The notes under the pieces are model-generated. The model did no database searches and was not told where the DNA came from. It was given only the letters and a program-made list of their open reading frames with translations. 59,643 bases of DNA from Bacteroidota bacterium. GTDB lineage: Bacteria > Bacteroidota > Bacteroidia > Chitinophagales > Chitinophagaceae. Below, piece by piece: positions 8,857-18,703 of the stretch. A program made the translations under genes and the position numbers. Location of the stretch: NCBI GenBank assembly GCA_947448725.1, contig CANFOM010000016.1:1-59643 (forward strand), read 5' to 3'. Within the stretch, counting starts at the first letter, position 1, and every line of letters starts with the position of its first letter.

Positions 8857-9865
8857 AGCATTAAATAAAGTTGATTTGAAAAAAATAGTAATTACCGGAG
8901 TGGCAGGCTTAATTGGTTCAAGAATGGCGGAATGGATATTAGCCAACCATCCCAGTTATACAATAATAGGCATTGACGATTTATCGGGTGGCTATATCGA
9001 ACATGTCCCAAAGCAGGTAGAATTTCACCAATTGGATATCAGTACTGGTAATGTGAGCGAATTGATAAAAGGGGCCGAAATAGTCTATCATTTTGCAGCT
9101 TATGCAGCCGAAGGTTTAAGCCCGTTTATAAGAAAGTACAATTACAATTGCAATTTAGTAGCTACAGCCAATATTGTAAATGCTTGTATAGAACATGCAG
9201 TGGGCAGATTGGTATTTACTTCAAGTATGGCCGTATATGGCGTGGGGACACCTCCTTTTAAAGAAACAGATGCTCCTTCACCCATTGATCCTTATGGTGT
9301 AGCCAAGTATGCATGTGAAATGGATATACAAATAGCAGGCGAACAACATGGATTAGATTGGTGTATTATAAGACCACATAATGTATATGGACGACATCAA
9401 AATATATGGGATCGTTATAGAAATGTTTTAGGCATCTGGATGTATCAATATATTAATGGCTTACCCTTTACTATTTTTGGTGATGGAGAACAACAAAGAG
9501 CTTTTTCTTATATCGAAGATGCACTACTTCCCTTATGGAAAGCAGCCACGGATGCTAGAGCCAGCAAACAAATAATCAATATTGGTTCTTGGAAATATTA
9601 CACCATTAAGGAAGCGGCCGAAGTATTAAAAAAAGTAATTGGATCGGGACAAACCAAACATGAACAAGCAAGGCACGAAGTAAAAGATGCTTTGCCATCG
9701 CATGAATTAAGTGTTAGCTTATTAGACTATAAGGATAGCACCAGTTTAGAAACTGGCTTAACGGATATGTGGCAATGGGCGCAACAGCAGCCCAAGCGCG
9801 AACAAAAATCATGGGAAAATTACGAGCTAGAAAAAGGCTTGTATGGTTTTTGGAAAAACAAATAA
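8846..9865 (+). CDS. NAD-dependent nucleotide-sugar epimerase/dehydratase
   Basis: Extended short-chain dehydrogenase acting on a nucleotide sugar, of the UDP-glucose 4-epimerase superfamily. The Rossmann motif is KIVITGVAGLIGSRM, the catalytic Ser lies in FTSSMAVYG and the Tyr/Lys pair in YGVAKYACE. FGDGEQQRAFSYIEDAL is the substrate-side motif. The TTG at 8846 overlaps the upstream gene by 11 bp. A second TTG at 8876 (then KKIVITG) would give the more usual short N-terminus and is an equally good start. Reaction specificity (4-epimerase, decarboxylase or dehydratase) cannot be determined. It probably supplies a donor for the surrounding glycosyltransferases. Confidence 0.85.
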   Translation: MKIKALNKVDLKKIVITGVAGLIGSRMAEWILANHPSYTIIGIDDLSGGYIEHVPKQVEFHQLDISTGNVSELIKGAEIVYHFAAYAAEGLSPFIRKYNYNCNLVATANIVNACIEHAVGRLVFTSSMAVYGVGTPPFKETDAPSPIDPYGVAKYACEMDIQIAGEQHGLDWCIIRPHNVYGRHQNIWDRYRNVLGIWMYQYINGLPFTIFGDGEQQRAFSYIEDALLPLWKAATDARASKQIINIGSWKYYTIKEAAEVLKKVIGSGQTKHEQARHEVKDALPSHELSVSLLDYKDSTSLETGLTDMWQWAQQQPKREQKSWENYELEKGLYGFWKNK

Positions 9866-9880
9866 TTTCATCAGCACATT

Positions 9881-11503
9881 TTGACATTTACTAAAAGAAT
9901 TTTTCTTTTCTTAGGCATTGTATTATCTAGTTATACTTATGCGCAAAACATAAGTATGGATCAAATACCCATGGAAGATGCATTAAGAAGATTGCAATTA
10001 ATGGGCAAGATAGAAGGAGATATTTCTTTTATGATAAGGCCTATTCAATCGACCAAGTTACATAGTTGGGATACTGCGCTTCAATCTATAGATCCTCGTG
10101 TACAAGCGATGGGTAATCAAAAAATAGAAAAACATTTTTTAGGCAAATGGGGTTACGCAAGTATTTTACCAGCGCAATTAACGCAACAATTTGTAACAGC
10201 GCAACCTTATCAGGAATTAGATGGGCCAATGATTGCGAGTAGTGGTTATCAATTAATGGCCACTGCTGGTGTATATGCAAAATTAGGACCCTTAACCATT
10301 CAATTACAACCACAATTGGTGAGTGCCTCTAACGCCAATTTTAGAGGAACTACTCAAACACCTAATTACAATAAAACATATTGGGGCAATTCGAGTATAC
10401 GATTAAATGCTGGTCCAGTAAGTGTAGGAATAAGTTCAGAAAATATTACTTGGGGACCAACATTAATGAATCCATTAATTATGAGTGCCCATGCTCCAGG
10501 TTTTATGCATTTAACCTTTAATAGTCGTAAGCCCTGGCGCACGCCTATTGGTAGTTTTGAATGGCAATGGTTTGCTACTTATTTAGATGCTATAGAACCA
10601 AAATATAATGGCATTGCCGATTATTCCAATGGAGATCCCACCAAAAGAAGATATTTTAATGGCGCTATGATTAGTTATCAACCCAAATGGATCAAAGGGC
10701 TAAGCGTGGGTGTAACCAGAGTGGTACAAGAACCCGAATCTTTATTTGAAGACAATAAACAATGGAATTTGTTATTCAACAATGTGGCTAGAGTTAATGA
10801 TGCCAGTTTTAATGTCGAAATCCAAAGAGATCAATACGCAGCAGCATTTTTACGTTGGGTATGGAAAGCAGCCCATGCCGAATTTTATACCGAATGGGGA
10901 AGAAATGATACTTATTATACCATGCGTGATTTTATTCAACAGCCCGAACATTCTCGTGCCTATACCTATGGATTTAGAAAATTATTTGGATCAGAGATGG
11001 AAATGATTAATACTAATCTAAAAACACCCAAACATTATTGGCAATTCATTTCCGAATACACGCGCCTACAACAACCTTCTACTTGGCCTGTAAGAAGTGC
11101 AGGATCATGGTATGTGCGAGGCGACATGCCAGGCTATACACAGTTGGGACAAATCATGGGCGCACCGATAGGTTCCGGCGGAAATTATCAAATGATGCGT
11201 ATAAGCAAATTTGATGGTTGGAAACAAATTGGCTTTCAAATAGAAAGTACTACTCATAATGCAGAAAATTTTGAAGATGACGGGTTGGCTTTTACCAACC
11301 CAAGTGTAACCAAATGGGTGGATTATGGTTTTCGCATTTTATTGGATTATCCCTATAAGAGTTTTTTGTTTTCTACTACTATTGCAGCAACACGCTCCTT
11401 TAATTACAATTGGTCACAACCTGCCACTGCATCTGGTTTAGGCATAGGCAATCCAAATGATTTGGATAGCTATTTATTAAAATTTGCCATTCGCTTTTTA
11501 TAG
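9881..11503 (+). CDS. Capsule assembly Wzi family outer-membrane protein (3 of 3)
   Basis: Outer-membrane beta barrel with a signal peptide (MTFTKRIFLFLGIVLSSYTYA, then QN). Wzi-family features are ITWGPTLMNPLIMSAHAPGF, GAMISYQPKWIKGLSVGVTRV and FYTEWGRNDT. The motif order matches that of the protein encoded at 6359, although identity looks modest. The start is a TTG after a 15-base gap. Having three such proteins in one locus suggests division of labour, for example separate surface attachment of different polymers, but the sequence alone does not show this. The downstream 55-base gap precedes the polymerase gene. Confidence 0.8.
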   Translation: MTFTKRIFLFLGIVLSSYTYAQNISMDQIPMEDALRRLQLMGKIEGDISFMIRPIQSTKLHSWDTALQSIDPRVQAMGNQKIEKHFLGKWGYASILPAQLTQQFVTAQPYQELDGPMIASSGYQLMATAGVYAKLGPLTIQLQPQLVSASNANFRGTTQTPNYNKTYWGNSSIRLNAGPVSVGISSENITWGPTLMNPLIMSAHAPGFMHLTFNSRKPWRTPIGSFEWQWFATYLDAIEPKYNGIADYSNGDPTKRRYFNGAMISYQPKWIKGLSVGVTRVVQEPESLFEDNKQWNLLFNNVARVNDASFNVEIQRDQYAAAFLRWVWKAAHAEFYTEWGRNDTYYTMRDFIQQPEHSRAYTYGFRKLFGSEMEMINTNLKTPKHYWQFISEYTRLQQPSTWPVRSAGSWYVRGDMPGYTQLGQIMGAPIGSGGNYQMMRISKFDGWKQIGFQIESTTHNAENFEDDGLAFTNPSVTKWVDYGFRILLDYPYKSFLFSTTIAATRSFNYNWSQPATASGLGIGNPNDLDSYLLKFAIRFL

Positions 11504-11558
11504 TTATTAGCAATAATTATAAGTAGTTCAATTTCTATTTTACCTTATTTAATACTGC

Positions 11559-12959
11559 ATGTTTCTATTTCCACTAGCTTATTTATTTTCATTTTTTTAT
11601 GGGTTAAACAAGCTCATTAAAAAACAAATCGAAGGCTTATTGGCTTATGTCATAGTAGGGTTACCTATCTATATGAATACCATGTCGGTAAGTTTTATGT
11701 ATGGCTTTGCAGCATGGATACCCGTGATGCAATCTTTAAAGGAAGTAATTGTATTAATAAGTGCTTATTTTGTATTTACCTATGCAAGGGTGTACCGAAA
11801 AATAAAATTTCATCATATAGATATTTTAGTCGCACTCTTTTTTGTTTATACCTTAGCCTTTGTTTTTTTACCAGTTGGATCTTATAGTTTTTTAAACAAA
11901 GCGCTTGCTTTAAAAAACTTATCATTTTTTCCCTTCCTCTATTTTATCGGTCGTTTTTGCAATAGTCAATTTATCAATATCAATAAGGTGTTTACTTTTA
12001 TTGTAGTGGTTATTATGATTGCTGCATGTGTAGTATTGGTGGAACGTATCAATTACCAACATTTACAAACCCTAACCGGGTATAGCAATTACAATGCTAA
12101 ATTTTTTGATACCGATGTAAATGGTAGTTATGGTTTATCATGGACTTTTGAAACACAATCAGGTTTAAAAAGATTTGCCAGTATTTTTGCCAATCCTTTG
12201 GACTTTTCGGCATCAACAGTGGTGGCATTAAGCATTATATTATCACTTATTACTTATAAAACAAAGGGCTTTACTATTGCGCCAAACTCATTTGAAACAA
12301 TGGGCTTAATCGCCACTGTAGTTTGTATTTTATTTGCAGCTTCTAGGGCTTCTTTTGTTAGCTATTTTATGGTTATTTATTTTTATGCTTGGTTTATTAA
12401 GCGAACTAAAATTTTATTATATTTTCATATTGTAGTACTTGTAACGGTTATTATATTCCTCTATTTTTTAGAGGGCGACTTGTATGATTATGTAGTTAAC
12501 ACCATTAGTTTTGAAGACAGTTCTAGTATAGGACACCTTATTGAATGGGCCAATGGAATTGATGCTATGGCGACCAAGCCTTTAGGAATGGGTTTAGGAG
12601 AATCTGGTAGGGTATCCATTGCCATTAAAGAAAATATTGGAGGCGAAAACCAATTAATCATTATTGGTGTTCAAACAGGGGTGATAGGCCTATTATTATA
12701 TTTAAGCATTACCATTGCCATTATAAAAGAAGGGGTAAAAAATTTAAAAAACGCTGCCGAGCAATATTGGAAATTAATAATGGCAGTGATCTTAATTAAA
12801 ATAGGCTTAATAATTCCTTTATTCACCGCCGAAATTGAATCCTATATCTATGTAAGTTATATCACTTGGTTTTTAAGTGGGTATATGATTAATTTGATAC
12901 AATCTAAAAAGGAGCAAGAAAGTCCCGTGTCTTATAACAATATAGCTACTGCCCAATGA
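11559..12959 (+). CDS. O-antigen polymerase/ligase-like membrane protein (Wzy type)
   Basis: Polytopic inner-membrane protein of 466 residues with about eleven hydrophobic helices, matching the Wzy polymerase / O-antigen ligase superfamily. The large periplasmic loop (roughly residues 160-210) is followed by a helix containing LFAASRASFVSY, the family-typical short Arg-Ser segment. A late motif GMGLGESGRVS and GGENQLIIIGVQTGVIGLLLY matches the GxG-x-N...G-x-G pattern of this superfamily. Its 3' end overlaps the next glycosyltransferase by four bases (ATGA). Polymerase is more likely than ligase because it sits with a flippase, exporter and co-polymerase in one module. Confidence 0.8.
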   Translation: MFLFPLAYLFSFFYGLNKLIKKQIEGLLAYVIVGLPIYMNTMSVSFMYGFAAWIPVMQSLKEVIVLISAYFVFTYARVYRKIKFHHIDILVALFFVYTLAFVFLPVGSYSFLNKALALKNLSFFPFLYFIGRFCNSQFININKVFTFIVVVIMIAACVVLVERINYQHLQTLTGYSNYNAKFFDTDVNGSYGLSWTFETQSGLKRFASIFANPLDFSASTVVALSIILSLITYKTKGFTIAPNSFETMGLIATVVCILFAASRASFVSYFMVIYFYAWFIKRTKILLYFHIVVLVTVIIFLYFLEGDLYDYVVNTISFEDSSSIGHLIEWANGIDAMATKPLGMGLGESGRVSIAIKENIGGENQLIIIGVQTGVIGLLLYLSITIAIIKEGVKNLKNAAEQYWKLIMAVILIKIGLIIPLFTAEIESYIYVSYITWFLSGYMINLIQSKKEQESPVSYNNIATAQ

Positions 12960-14089
12960 TAAAAGTGGTTGTTGATATAAGAGATTTAAAAATAGCCACA
13001 ACGGGCACCAAAACTTTTTTAGAAGAAATTTGTAAGGAATTTAAAAAAGGGCCAAGCGGCTTTCAGTTTTATTTTTTAAGTACCAAGGGGAAACCTTATA
13101 CGGGCAAAAATAAAATCTTAAAAATAAAGGAGCATCTATTATTTTTTATTTGGAAACAAATACAGTTGCCTTATCAGGCTTATCGCTTACAAGCCAATAT
13201 AGTTTTTTGTAGTGATTATTTTGTCCCTTATTTCCATTTTGGTTTTACCACTATTCCAGTATTTCATGATGCTTTTTTTAAAGAGTATCCCAGTCATTAT
13301 AATTGGTTATGGTTAAAAATTTTCAATACCATTGGATTGGGGGCAGCCAAAAAAGCAGCATTTATTGTAACACCCACTCAATATACTTTACAAACTATAC
13401 ATGAACAATATCATTTGCCAAAAAGTAAAATAGGGGTTATTTACGAAGCAGGGAAAGAAATTACTTTTAATAAAATTACCCCAACCCAATTTGAAAACGA
13501 AGTAGTAAAAACTTTAAAAAAGAAAGCATATATTTTACATGTAGGTACTTTTGATAAAAGAAAAAATATACCCAAATTAATTGAAGCATTTGCGCAACTT
13601 ATTCAAGAAGGCAATTATCCAGATTTAAAATTACTATTGGTTGGACAATCTGCAAATAAGATTAACTCTAATGATACTGAGGAAATCAATCAATGCATAC
13701 AAAAATATCAATTGGAAAATAGGGTCTTGCAAACTGGTTATGTTACTGATATCGAATTGGCCTATTGTTATCAAAACGCCTTATTATATATCTTTCCTTC
13801 CGTTAATGAAGGGTTTGGATTGCCCCTATTAGAAGCTTTTCAATATGAGGTTCCGGTATTAATAGCCAATAATACTTGTTTGCCCGAAGTGGCCGGGAAT
13901 GCTGCATTAAGCTTTAATCCATATGAGGTAAATGATATGGCAAATAAAATGAAAGAACTGCTAGATAGTCCAAGTTTACAGAAAGAAATGATCGCATTAG
14001 GCCAAGAACGACTTACTTATTTTAGTTGGGAAAAAACAAGCAGTTTGTTATTATCTGTATTTAAGGAGGCAGTAAAAGAAAAAGTATAA
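12956..14089 (+). CDS. Family 4 glycosyltransferase
   Basis: GT-B retaining glycosyltransferase of 377 residues, of the mannosyltransferase-like GT4 class. The N-terminal half (VVVDIRDLKIATTGTKTFLEE) is the acceptor domain. The C-terminal donor domain has ILHVGTFDKRKNIPKLIEAF, LLLVGQSANK, LQTGYVTDIELAYCYQNA and FPSVNEGFGLPLLEAF, with the EGFGLPLLE nucleotide-sugar motif. The start overlaps the upstream stop by four bases and the stop overlaps the next start by one. The three genes 11559-15216 therefore form a coupled set. Confidence 0.9.
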   Translation: MIKVVVDIRDLKIATTGTKTFLEEICKEFKKGPSGFQFYFLSTKGKPYTGKNKILKIKEHLLFFIWKQIQLPYQAYRLQANIVFCSDYFVPYFHFGFTTIPVFHDAFFKEYPSHYNWLWLKIFNTIGLGAAKKAAFIVTPTQYTLQTIHEQYHLPKSKIGVIYEAGKEITFNKITPTQFENEVVKTLKKKAYILHVGTFDKRKNIPKLIEAFAQLIQEGNYPDLKLLLVGQSANKINSNDTEEINQCIQKYQLENRVLQTGYVTDIELAYCYQNALLYIFPSVNEGFGLPLLEAFQYEVPVLIANNTCLPEVAGNAALSFNPYEVNDMANKMKELLDSPSLQKEMIALGQERLTYFSWEKTSSLLLSVFKEAVKEKV

Positions 14090-15216
14090 TGCGTATTTTA
14101 TTATTACATAGTTCATCCGATTTATATGGAGCGAGTAAAATATTTTTACAAACGGTAAAAATATTCTTAAAAAGAGGGCATCATTGTATAGTGGTACTTT
14201 CCTCAGATGGTTATTTAGTGGAGGAATTAAAAAGCTTAGGCGTTCAAGTTGAAATTATAAATTTAGGCATACTCAGAAAAAAATATTTTTCGCCAACCGG
14301 CCTACTGAATAGAATAAGTAAATGGTATCGTGCTAATTTTTTATTGCAAAAAATAATTGTAGAAGAAAAAATAGATTTAGTGTATTCCAATACGGCAGCT
14401 GTATTAATAGGAGGCTGGGTGGTTTATTTCGTTAATAAAAAAAATCTTAACTTAAAAAAGGTTCAACATATTTGGCATATTCATGAAATTATAGAAAAGC
14501 CAAAATTTGTGCAGCTTATTTTAAAATGGTGCATGCGCTATAGGGCCAATAAAATACTGGTCGTTTCTAAAGCAGTTCAAAAAAATTGGGATAAAGGTAT
14601 TTTGTTGTATAATGGAATTGAGCCCATGATTCCTTCTACTAAAATTAATTATCGCGAACAATTTCTTATTCCTAAAGAAGCCATTGTAATTGGTATGGCA
14701 GCGCGTATACATTATTGGAAAGGGCAATCCTATTTTTTACAAATAGCTAAAGCAATGGAAAAGCTTCCTGTTTATTTTATTATTTCTGGCGATCCATTCC
14801 CGGGCTATGAATATTTGTTAGCCAATATGCAAGCTTATATAAATGAAAATGATTTATCAGACCGAGTAAAGTATATTGGATTTGAGCGAGACATGGATTG
14901 TTTTTATCGATCTATAGATATTTTAGTATTACCCTCTCAACAACCCGATCCTTTACCTACTGTTGTATTAGAAGCCATGCAATATGGTTTACCTGTTGTA
15001 GCCACTGAACAAGGGGGGGCTTTAGAAATGATAGTAGAAGGGGAAACTGGGATTTTTATACCCTTGAATGATGTAGCTGCTGCAACAAAAAAAATTACCA
15101 GTATTTTACCTGAAACCATAAGAAAACAAATGGGTAAGCAAGGACAGCAAAGAGTAGAAACCTATTTTAGCGCGGCAGCTTTTGAAAAAAACTTGATCGA
15201 AGCTGTTGAAACTTAG
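14089..15216 (+). CDS. Family 4 glycosyltransferase
   Basis: Second GT4 enzyme in tandem, 375 residues. The N-terminus MRILLLHSSSDLYGASKIF shows the GT-B acceptor start with the SSDLYGAS turn. The donor side contains IGMAARIHYWKGQSYFL, YFIISGDPFPGYEYLL, YIGFERDMDCFYRSIDILVLPS and DPLPTVVLEAMQYGLPVVAT, the EX7E-type motif. It is the last gene before a 61-base gap leading to the first exporter gene. A seven-G run at about 15013-15019 lies inside the reading frame and looks harmless. Confidence 0.9.
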   Translation: MRILLLHSSSDLYGASKIFLQTVKIFLKRGHHCIVVLSSDGYLVEELKSLGVQVEIINLGILRKKYFSPTGLLNRISKWYRANFLLQKIIVEEKIDLVYSNTAAVLIGGWVVYFVNKKNLNLKKVQHIWHIHEIIEKPKFVQLILKWCMRYRANKILVVSKAVQKNWDKGILLYNGIEPMIPSTKINYREQFLIPKEAIVIGMAARIHYWKGQSYFLQIAKAMEKLPVYFIISGDPFPGYEYLLANMQAYINENDLSDRVKYIGFERDMDCFYRSIDILVLPSQQPDPLPTVVLEAMQYGLPVVATEQGGALEMIVEGETGIFIPLNDVAAATKKITSILPETIRKQMGKQGQQRVETYFSAAAFEKNLIEAVET

Positions 15217-15277
15217 ATGAATCAATGAGTTCAAGGGTGCGCTAGCCATTATTTGACCCAATTATTGTATTTTTACG

Positions 15278-17590
15278 ATGTATAAGCATAAACAAATGAC
15301 CAAATTTTTACTCCGAATTACCGTGGTTTTAACTACCCTATTGTTTTTAGTGAACAAGGGCCAGGCTCAAAACTTGAATAATTCAAGAATTAACCAATTT
15401 TCCGATCAGCAAGTAATGCAGTTGTGGCAACAAGCAGCTGAAAGTGGTTTATCCGAAACGGATGCCATGAAATTGCTGGTTAAAAAGGGGCTAAAGCCAA
15501 ATGAAGTGAGTCAGTTTAAAAAGCGTTTGGTAGGTTTACAAACCACTAAAAAGTCGCAATTTTCAAAATCTAGTTTAATTCAGGACACTAGTGGGTTTAT
15601 GCGTGATAGCACTTGGGTATTAGAAGTACCTGAGCTAAAAACAATTAGCAATCGATATGGTTATAATTTTTTTAGTAGTCCCAATATAAGTTTCGAACCT
15701 AATTTAAGAATCGCTACCCCTAAAACTTATGTAGTGGGCCCCGATGATCAATTAAATGTTACCTTAACAGGTCTTAATGAAACCGAAGTATTGGCAAGAG
15801 TAAATCCAGACGGGAATATCAATATACCTTATGTTGGACTGGTTGCCATCAATGGATTAACTATTGAACAAGCTAGAGAAAGAATATTTTCAAAAATGGC
15901 CAAGGCTTATCCTGCGCTAAAAAATAATACGACACATTTATCAATTACTTTAAATGCCTATCGCACCATAAGAGTAACCATTATTGGAGAAGCAGAACGT
16001 CCAGGAGGGTATCAAATTTCCGCATTGTCGTCTATTTTTAATGCATTGTATACATCAGGAGGCCCTACCGAAAATGGAACTTTAAGGGATATTAAATTGA
16101 TGCGCAATAACAAACAAATTGCGAGTATTGATTTGTATGAATTTTTACAAAAAGGCACTATGCCCGAGGACATTCGTTTAGAAGATCAGGATGTGATTTT
16201 GTACCCACCTTATCAAAAAAGAATTGAAATAGGCGGTGCTGTTAAAAGGCCTGCTGTATATGAGTTAAAGCCTAATGAAACCTTGGCGCAGGCTTTAAAT
16301 TTTTCAGGTGGGTTTAATGATTCTGCCTTTACCGATCGATTAAAAGTGGTGCAACGCAATGGCCGAGAAAAAACCTTTAAAGATATTGAGTACAATGTAT
16401 TTGCGAATTATTTACCACAACAAGGCGATTCTATTTATGCCGAAAAGTTAACGCCGGTATTTGAAAATAAAATTATCATTACAGGTGCGGTATACCGCCC
16501 AGGGCAATATGGGTATACACCTAATTTAACTTTAAAAGCTTTATTAAAAAAAGCAGATGGCTTAAGGTCCGATGCTTTTTTAACGAGGGCTACTATCAAA
16601 AGAATTTCTGCCACCAGAGAGCGTAGTATGTTGTCGGTAAATTTACAAAGCTTATTAAAAGACGCCACACAGGACATTGCATTGTATAGCGAAGACTCTA
16701 TTCAAATTTATACTAAGCAAGAATTAGAGGAACAACAAATGGTTACCATCGAAGGCTTTGTGCGTAATCCAGGAAAAATACAATTTCGTGAGGGAATGAA
16801 AATGCAGGATCTGATTGCTATGGCGGGAGGCTTTACCAAAGAGGCGGCCATACACCGTGTAGAGCTTTCAAGAATCATTAAAAATAAAACCGACAACTTG
16901 GCTAATGAATTGGTTACGATTGCTAAGTTGGCAATGGATACTAGTTTAGAAAACAATGATCAACAATATACTTTACAAGCACAGGATTATATTTATGTAC
17001 CTAGGTTGTTAAACTCACTATTTATTGGAGATGTAAAAGTAAGTGGAGCTGTTTTATTTCCGGGTACTTTTGCTTTGGAAAAAAGAGACGAAACCATTCA
17101 GGATGTTCTTAATCGTGCAGGAGGTTTGACCAAGTATGGTTCCATTAAAGATTTACAAGTATACCGCAATGGCGTATTGATAGGCGTTAATTTAGACGAA
17201 AATAATTCCAAGGATTTATCCTTGCCTTTATTGCCCGGTGATAGTTTATTTATCTCAAGGAACGATCCATTTGTAGAGGTAACAGGCGCAGTCTATAGCC
17301 CACAATTAACCAGGTATGAATCGAGTAGTTTTAAATCTTATATCTCGGCAGCGGGTGGTGTAAAAAACAAAGCCTCTTTGGCCAAGGCCTATATACATTA
17401 TGGCAATGGAATAAATCAAAAGCAAACTAAATTTTTATTTTTTAGATTTTATCCAAGGGTAACTCCTGGTAGTAAAATAATAGTACCAGAAATGCCGCAA
17501 GCAGAAAAAGGATTTTCGGTAGCAGAATTATCAGCCATCACTAGTATTGTTTCGGCATTGGTAGGCCTTGCTGCTATTTTAAAATTGTAA
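15278..17590 (+). CDS. Wza-like polysaccharide export protein with SLBB repeats (1 of 2)
   Basis: Outer-membrane export channel component. A signal peptide (hydrophobic segment ending LVNKGQA, then QN) precedes a small helical N-terminal region (FSDQQVMQLWQQAAESGLSE). The poly-export domain begins at YVVGPDDQLNVTLTGL, followed by several SLBB-type repeats (VTIIGEAERPGGYQ, IEIGGAVKRPAVYEL, IIITGAVYRPGQYGY, VTIEGFVRNPGKIQF, VKVSGAVLFPGTFAL). The C-terminal hydrophobic helix (residues about 745-770) recalls the Wza membrane-spanning segment. There is no lipobox, unlike E. coli Wza. A second ATG at 15296 (MTKFLL) is an alternative start. Two bases separate it from the Wzz-like partner. Confidence 0.9.
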   Translation: MYKHKQMTKFLLRITVVLTTLLFLVNKGQAQNLNNSRINQFSDQQVMQLWQQAAESGLSETDAMKLLVKKGLKPNEVSQFKKRLVGLQTTKKSQFSKSSLIQDTSGFMRDSTWVLEVPELKTISNRYGYNFFSSPNISFEPNLRIATPKTYVVGPDDQLNVTLTGLNETEVLARVNPDGNINIPYVGLVAINGLTIEQARERIFSKMAKAYPALKNNTTHLSITLNAYRTIRVTIIGEAERPGGYQISALSSIFNALYTSGGPTENGTLRDIKLMRNNKQIASIDLYEFLQKGTMPEDIRLEDQDVILYPPYQKRIEIGGAVKRPAVYELKPNETLAQALNFSGGFNDSAFTDRLKVVQRNGREKTFKDIEYNVFANYLPQQGDSIYAEKLTPVFENKIIITGAVYRPGQYGYTPNLTLKALLKKADGLRSDAFLTRATIKRISATRERSMLSVNLQSLLKDATQDIALYSEDSIQIYTKQELEEQQMVTIEGFVRNPGKIQFREGMKMQDLIAMAGGFTKEAAIHRVELSRIIKNKTDNLANELVTIAKLAMDTSLENNDQQYTLQAQDYIYVPRLLNSLFIGDVKVSGAVLFPGTFALEKRDETIQDVLNRAGGLTKYGSIKDLQVYRNGVLIGVNLDENNSKDLSLPLLPGDSLFISRNDPFVEVTGAVYSPQLTRYESSSFKSYISAAGGVKNKASLAKAYIHYGNGINQKQTKFLFFRFYPRVTPGSKIIVPEMPQAEKGFSVAELSAITSIVSALVGLAAILKL

Positions 17591-17592
17591 AT

Positions 17593-18666
17593 ATGCAAAC
17601 AGAAAATAATCCCAATAATAGCCCTTATACTTACGAAGCCCCTTTTTCATTAGCTATTTGGTTAAATGATTGGACAAGGAAAATTAAAATTGTCGTTAAG
17701 GCGCAATATAAATTAATATTTATTTTAGCTATCCTGGGAGCCTCACTGGGTTTAGCTTATAGCCAAATAAAATCTACAAGATACAAATCGGAAATAACTT
17801 TTTTAGTAGAAGAGAGTAAGGTGTCGGGCGGCGGTTTATTATCCTCCTTGGGTGGACAATTTGGTATGGATATTAGCAGTTTAACCGGAGCCGGAAGTAA
17901 TGTATTAAGTGGAGACAATGTGTTGGAGTTATTAAAGAGCAAAAGTTTTATGGCCGCTTGTTTAAAAACGCCCTATAAAAACGACAGTAATTATTGTTTG
18001 GCAGATGCCTATGCCGATATTTATCAACTAAGAAAAAAATGGCAGGGCGATGAAAAAATAGGAAGAGCTATTTTCTTTGCACAACCCGATAAGGATTTGC
18101 GTTTGCAGGATAGTTTATTAAAAACTATCGTTAAACGTATCGAAGAAAAAGAAATAAGCGTAGTTAAAAAAGATAAAAAATTAGGATTTTTTAATGTAAC
18201 CATTAATGTAAAAGATGAGTTGTTGAGTAAGGGAATGGTGGAAAGTATTTTAAAAATTGCTACTAATTTTTACATTGATGCAAAAGTGGGCAGGCTAAAG
18301 AAAAATGTAAGTAGATTGGAAAGAAGAACCGATAGCATATCCGCCATCTTAAACAAGCGAACCTATGCTGCTACAGAAGATGCAAGATTATTATTAAATG
18401 TAAATCCGGCCGATGTTAATGCCCCCGTATTTTCAGAAATATCTCAAAGAGACAAAATAGTCTTATCCACCATCTACGCCGAGCTAATGAAAAATTTAGA
18501 AGTATCTAAAATGACCTTAGCTCAAGAAACCCCCACTATACAAATTGTGGACAGTCCAGTATTTCCTTTAGAAAATGATGAAATTAAATGGTACCAAGGT
18601 TTGTTGGCAGGATTCCTACTTACCTTATTAGTTACCATTTTTGTGTTGGTGTTTAAGGAAAATTAA
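17593..18666 (+). CDS. Wzz-like chain-length/co-polymerase protein without kinase domain (1 of 2)
   Basis: Inner-membrane polysaccharide co-polymerase that sets chain length and couples to the exporter. The first transmembrane helix is at about residues 40-58 (LIFILAILGASLGLAYSQI). A Wzz-type domain with FLVEES and a Gly/Ser-rich segment follows, then a coiled-coil-prone middle and a Pro-rich junction (VDSPVFPLENDEIKW). The second transmembrane helix (residues about 333-353) ends the protein. The BY-kinase domain with Walker motifs found in Wzc is absent, and no separate kinase was found in the window. It forms a pair with the preceding exporter gene and resembles the protein encoded at 22994. 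Confidence 0.9.
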   Translation: MQTENNPNNSPYTYEAPFSLAIWLNDWTRKIKIVVKAQYKLIFILAILGASLGLAYSQIKSTRYKSEITFLVEESKVSGGGLLSSLGGQFGMDISSLTGAGSNVLSGDNVLELLKSKSFMAACLKTPYKNDSNYCLADAYADIYQLRKKWQGDEKIGRAIFFAQPDKDLRLQDSLLKTIVKRIEEKEISVVKKDKKLGFFNVTINVKDELLSKGMVESILKIATNFYIDAKVGRLKKNVSRLERRTDSISAILNKRTYAATEDARLLLNVNPADVNAPVFSEISQRDKIVLSTIYAELMKNLEVSKMTLAQETPTIQIVDSPVFPLENDEIKWYQGLLAGFLLTLLVTIFVLVFKEN

Positions 18667-18703
18667 TAGTATTTCATTTTTAATGTAGCGTTTATTTAAG
18701 AAC

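Noticed and set aside
15013..15019. Seven-G run in a GT4 gene as a phase-variation tract
   Set aside because: Seven G is short for slippage and the reading frame is intact; no second frame would rescue the protein.
15268..15275. TATTTTTA before the first exporter gene as a -7 box
   Set aside because: It ends only two bases before the start codon and no TTTG lies at 19-21 bp upstream.
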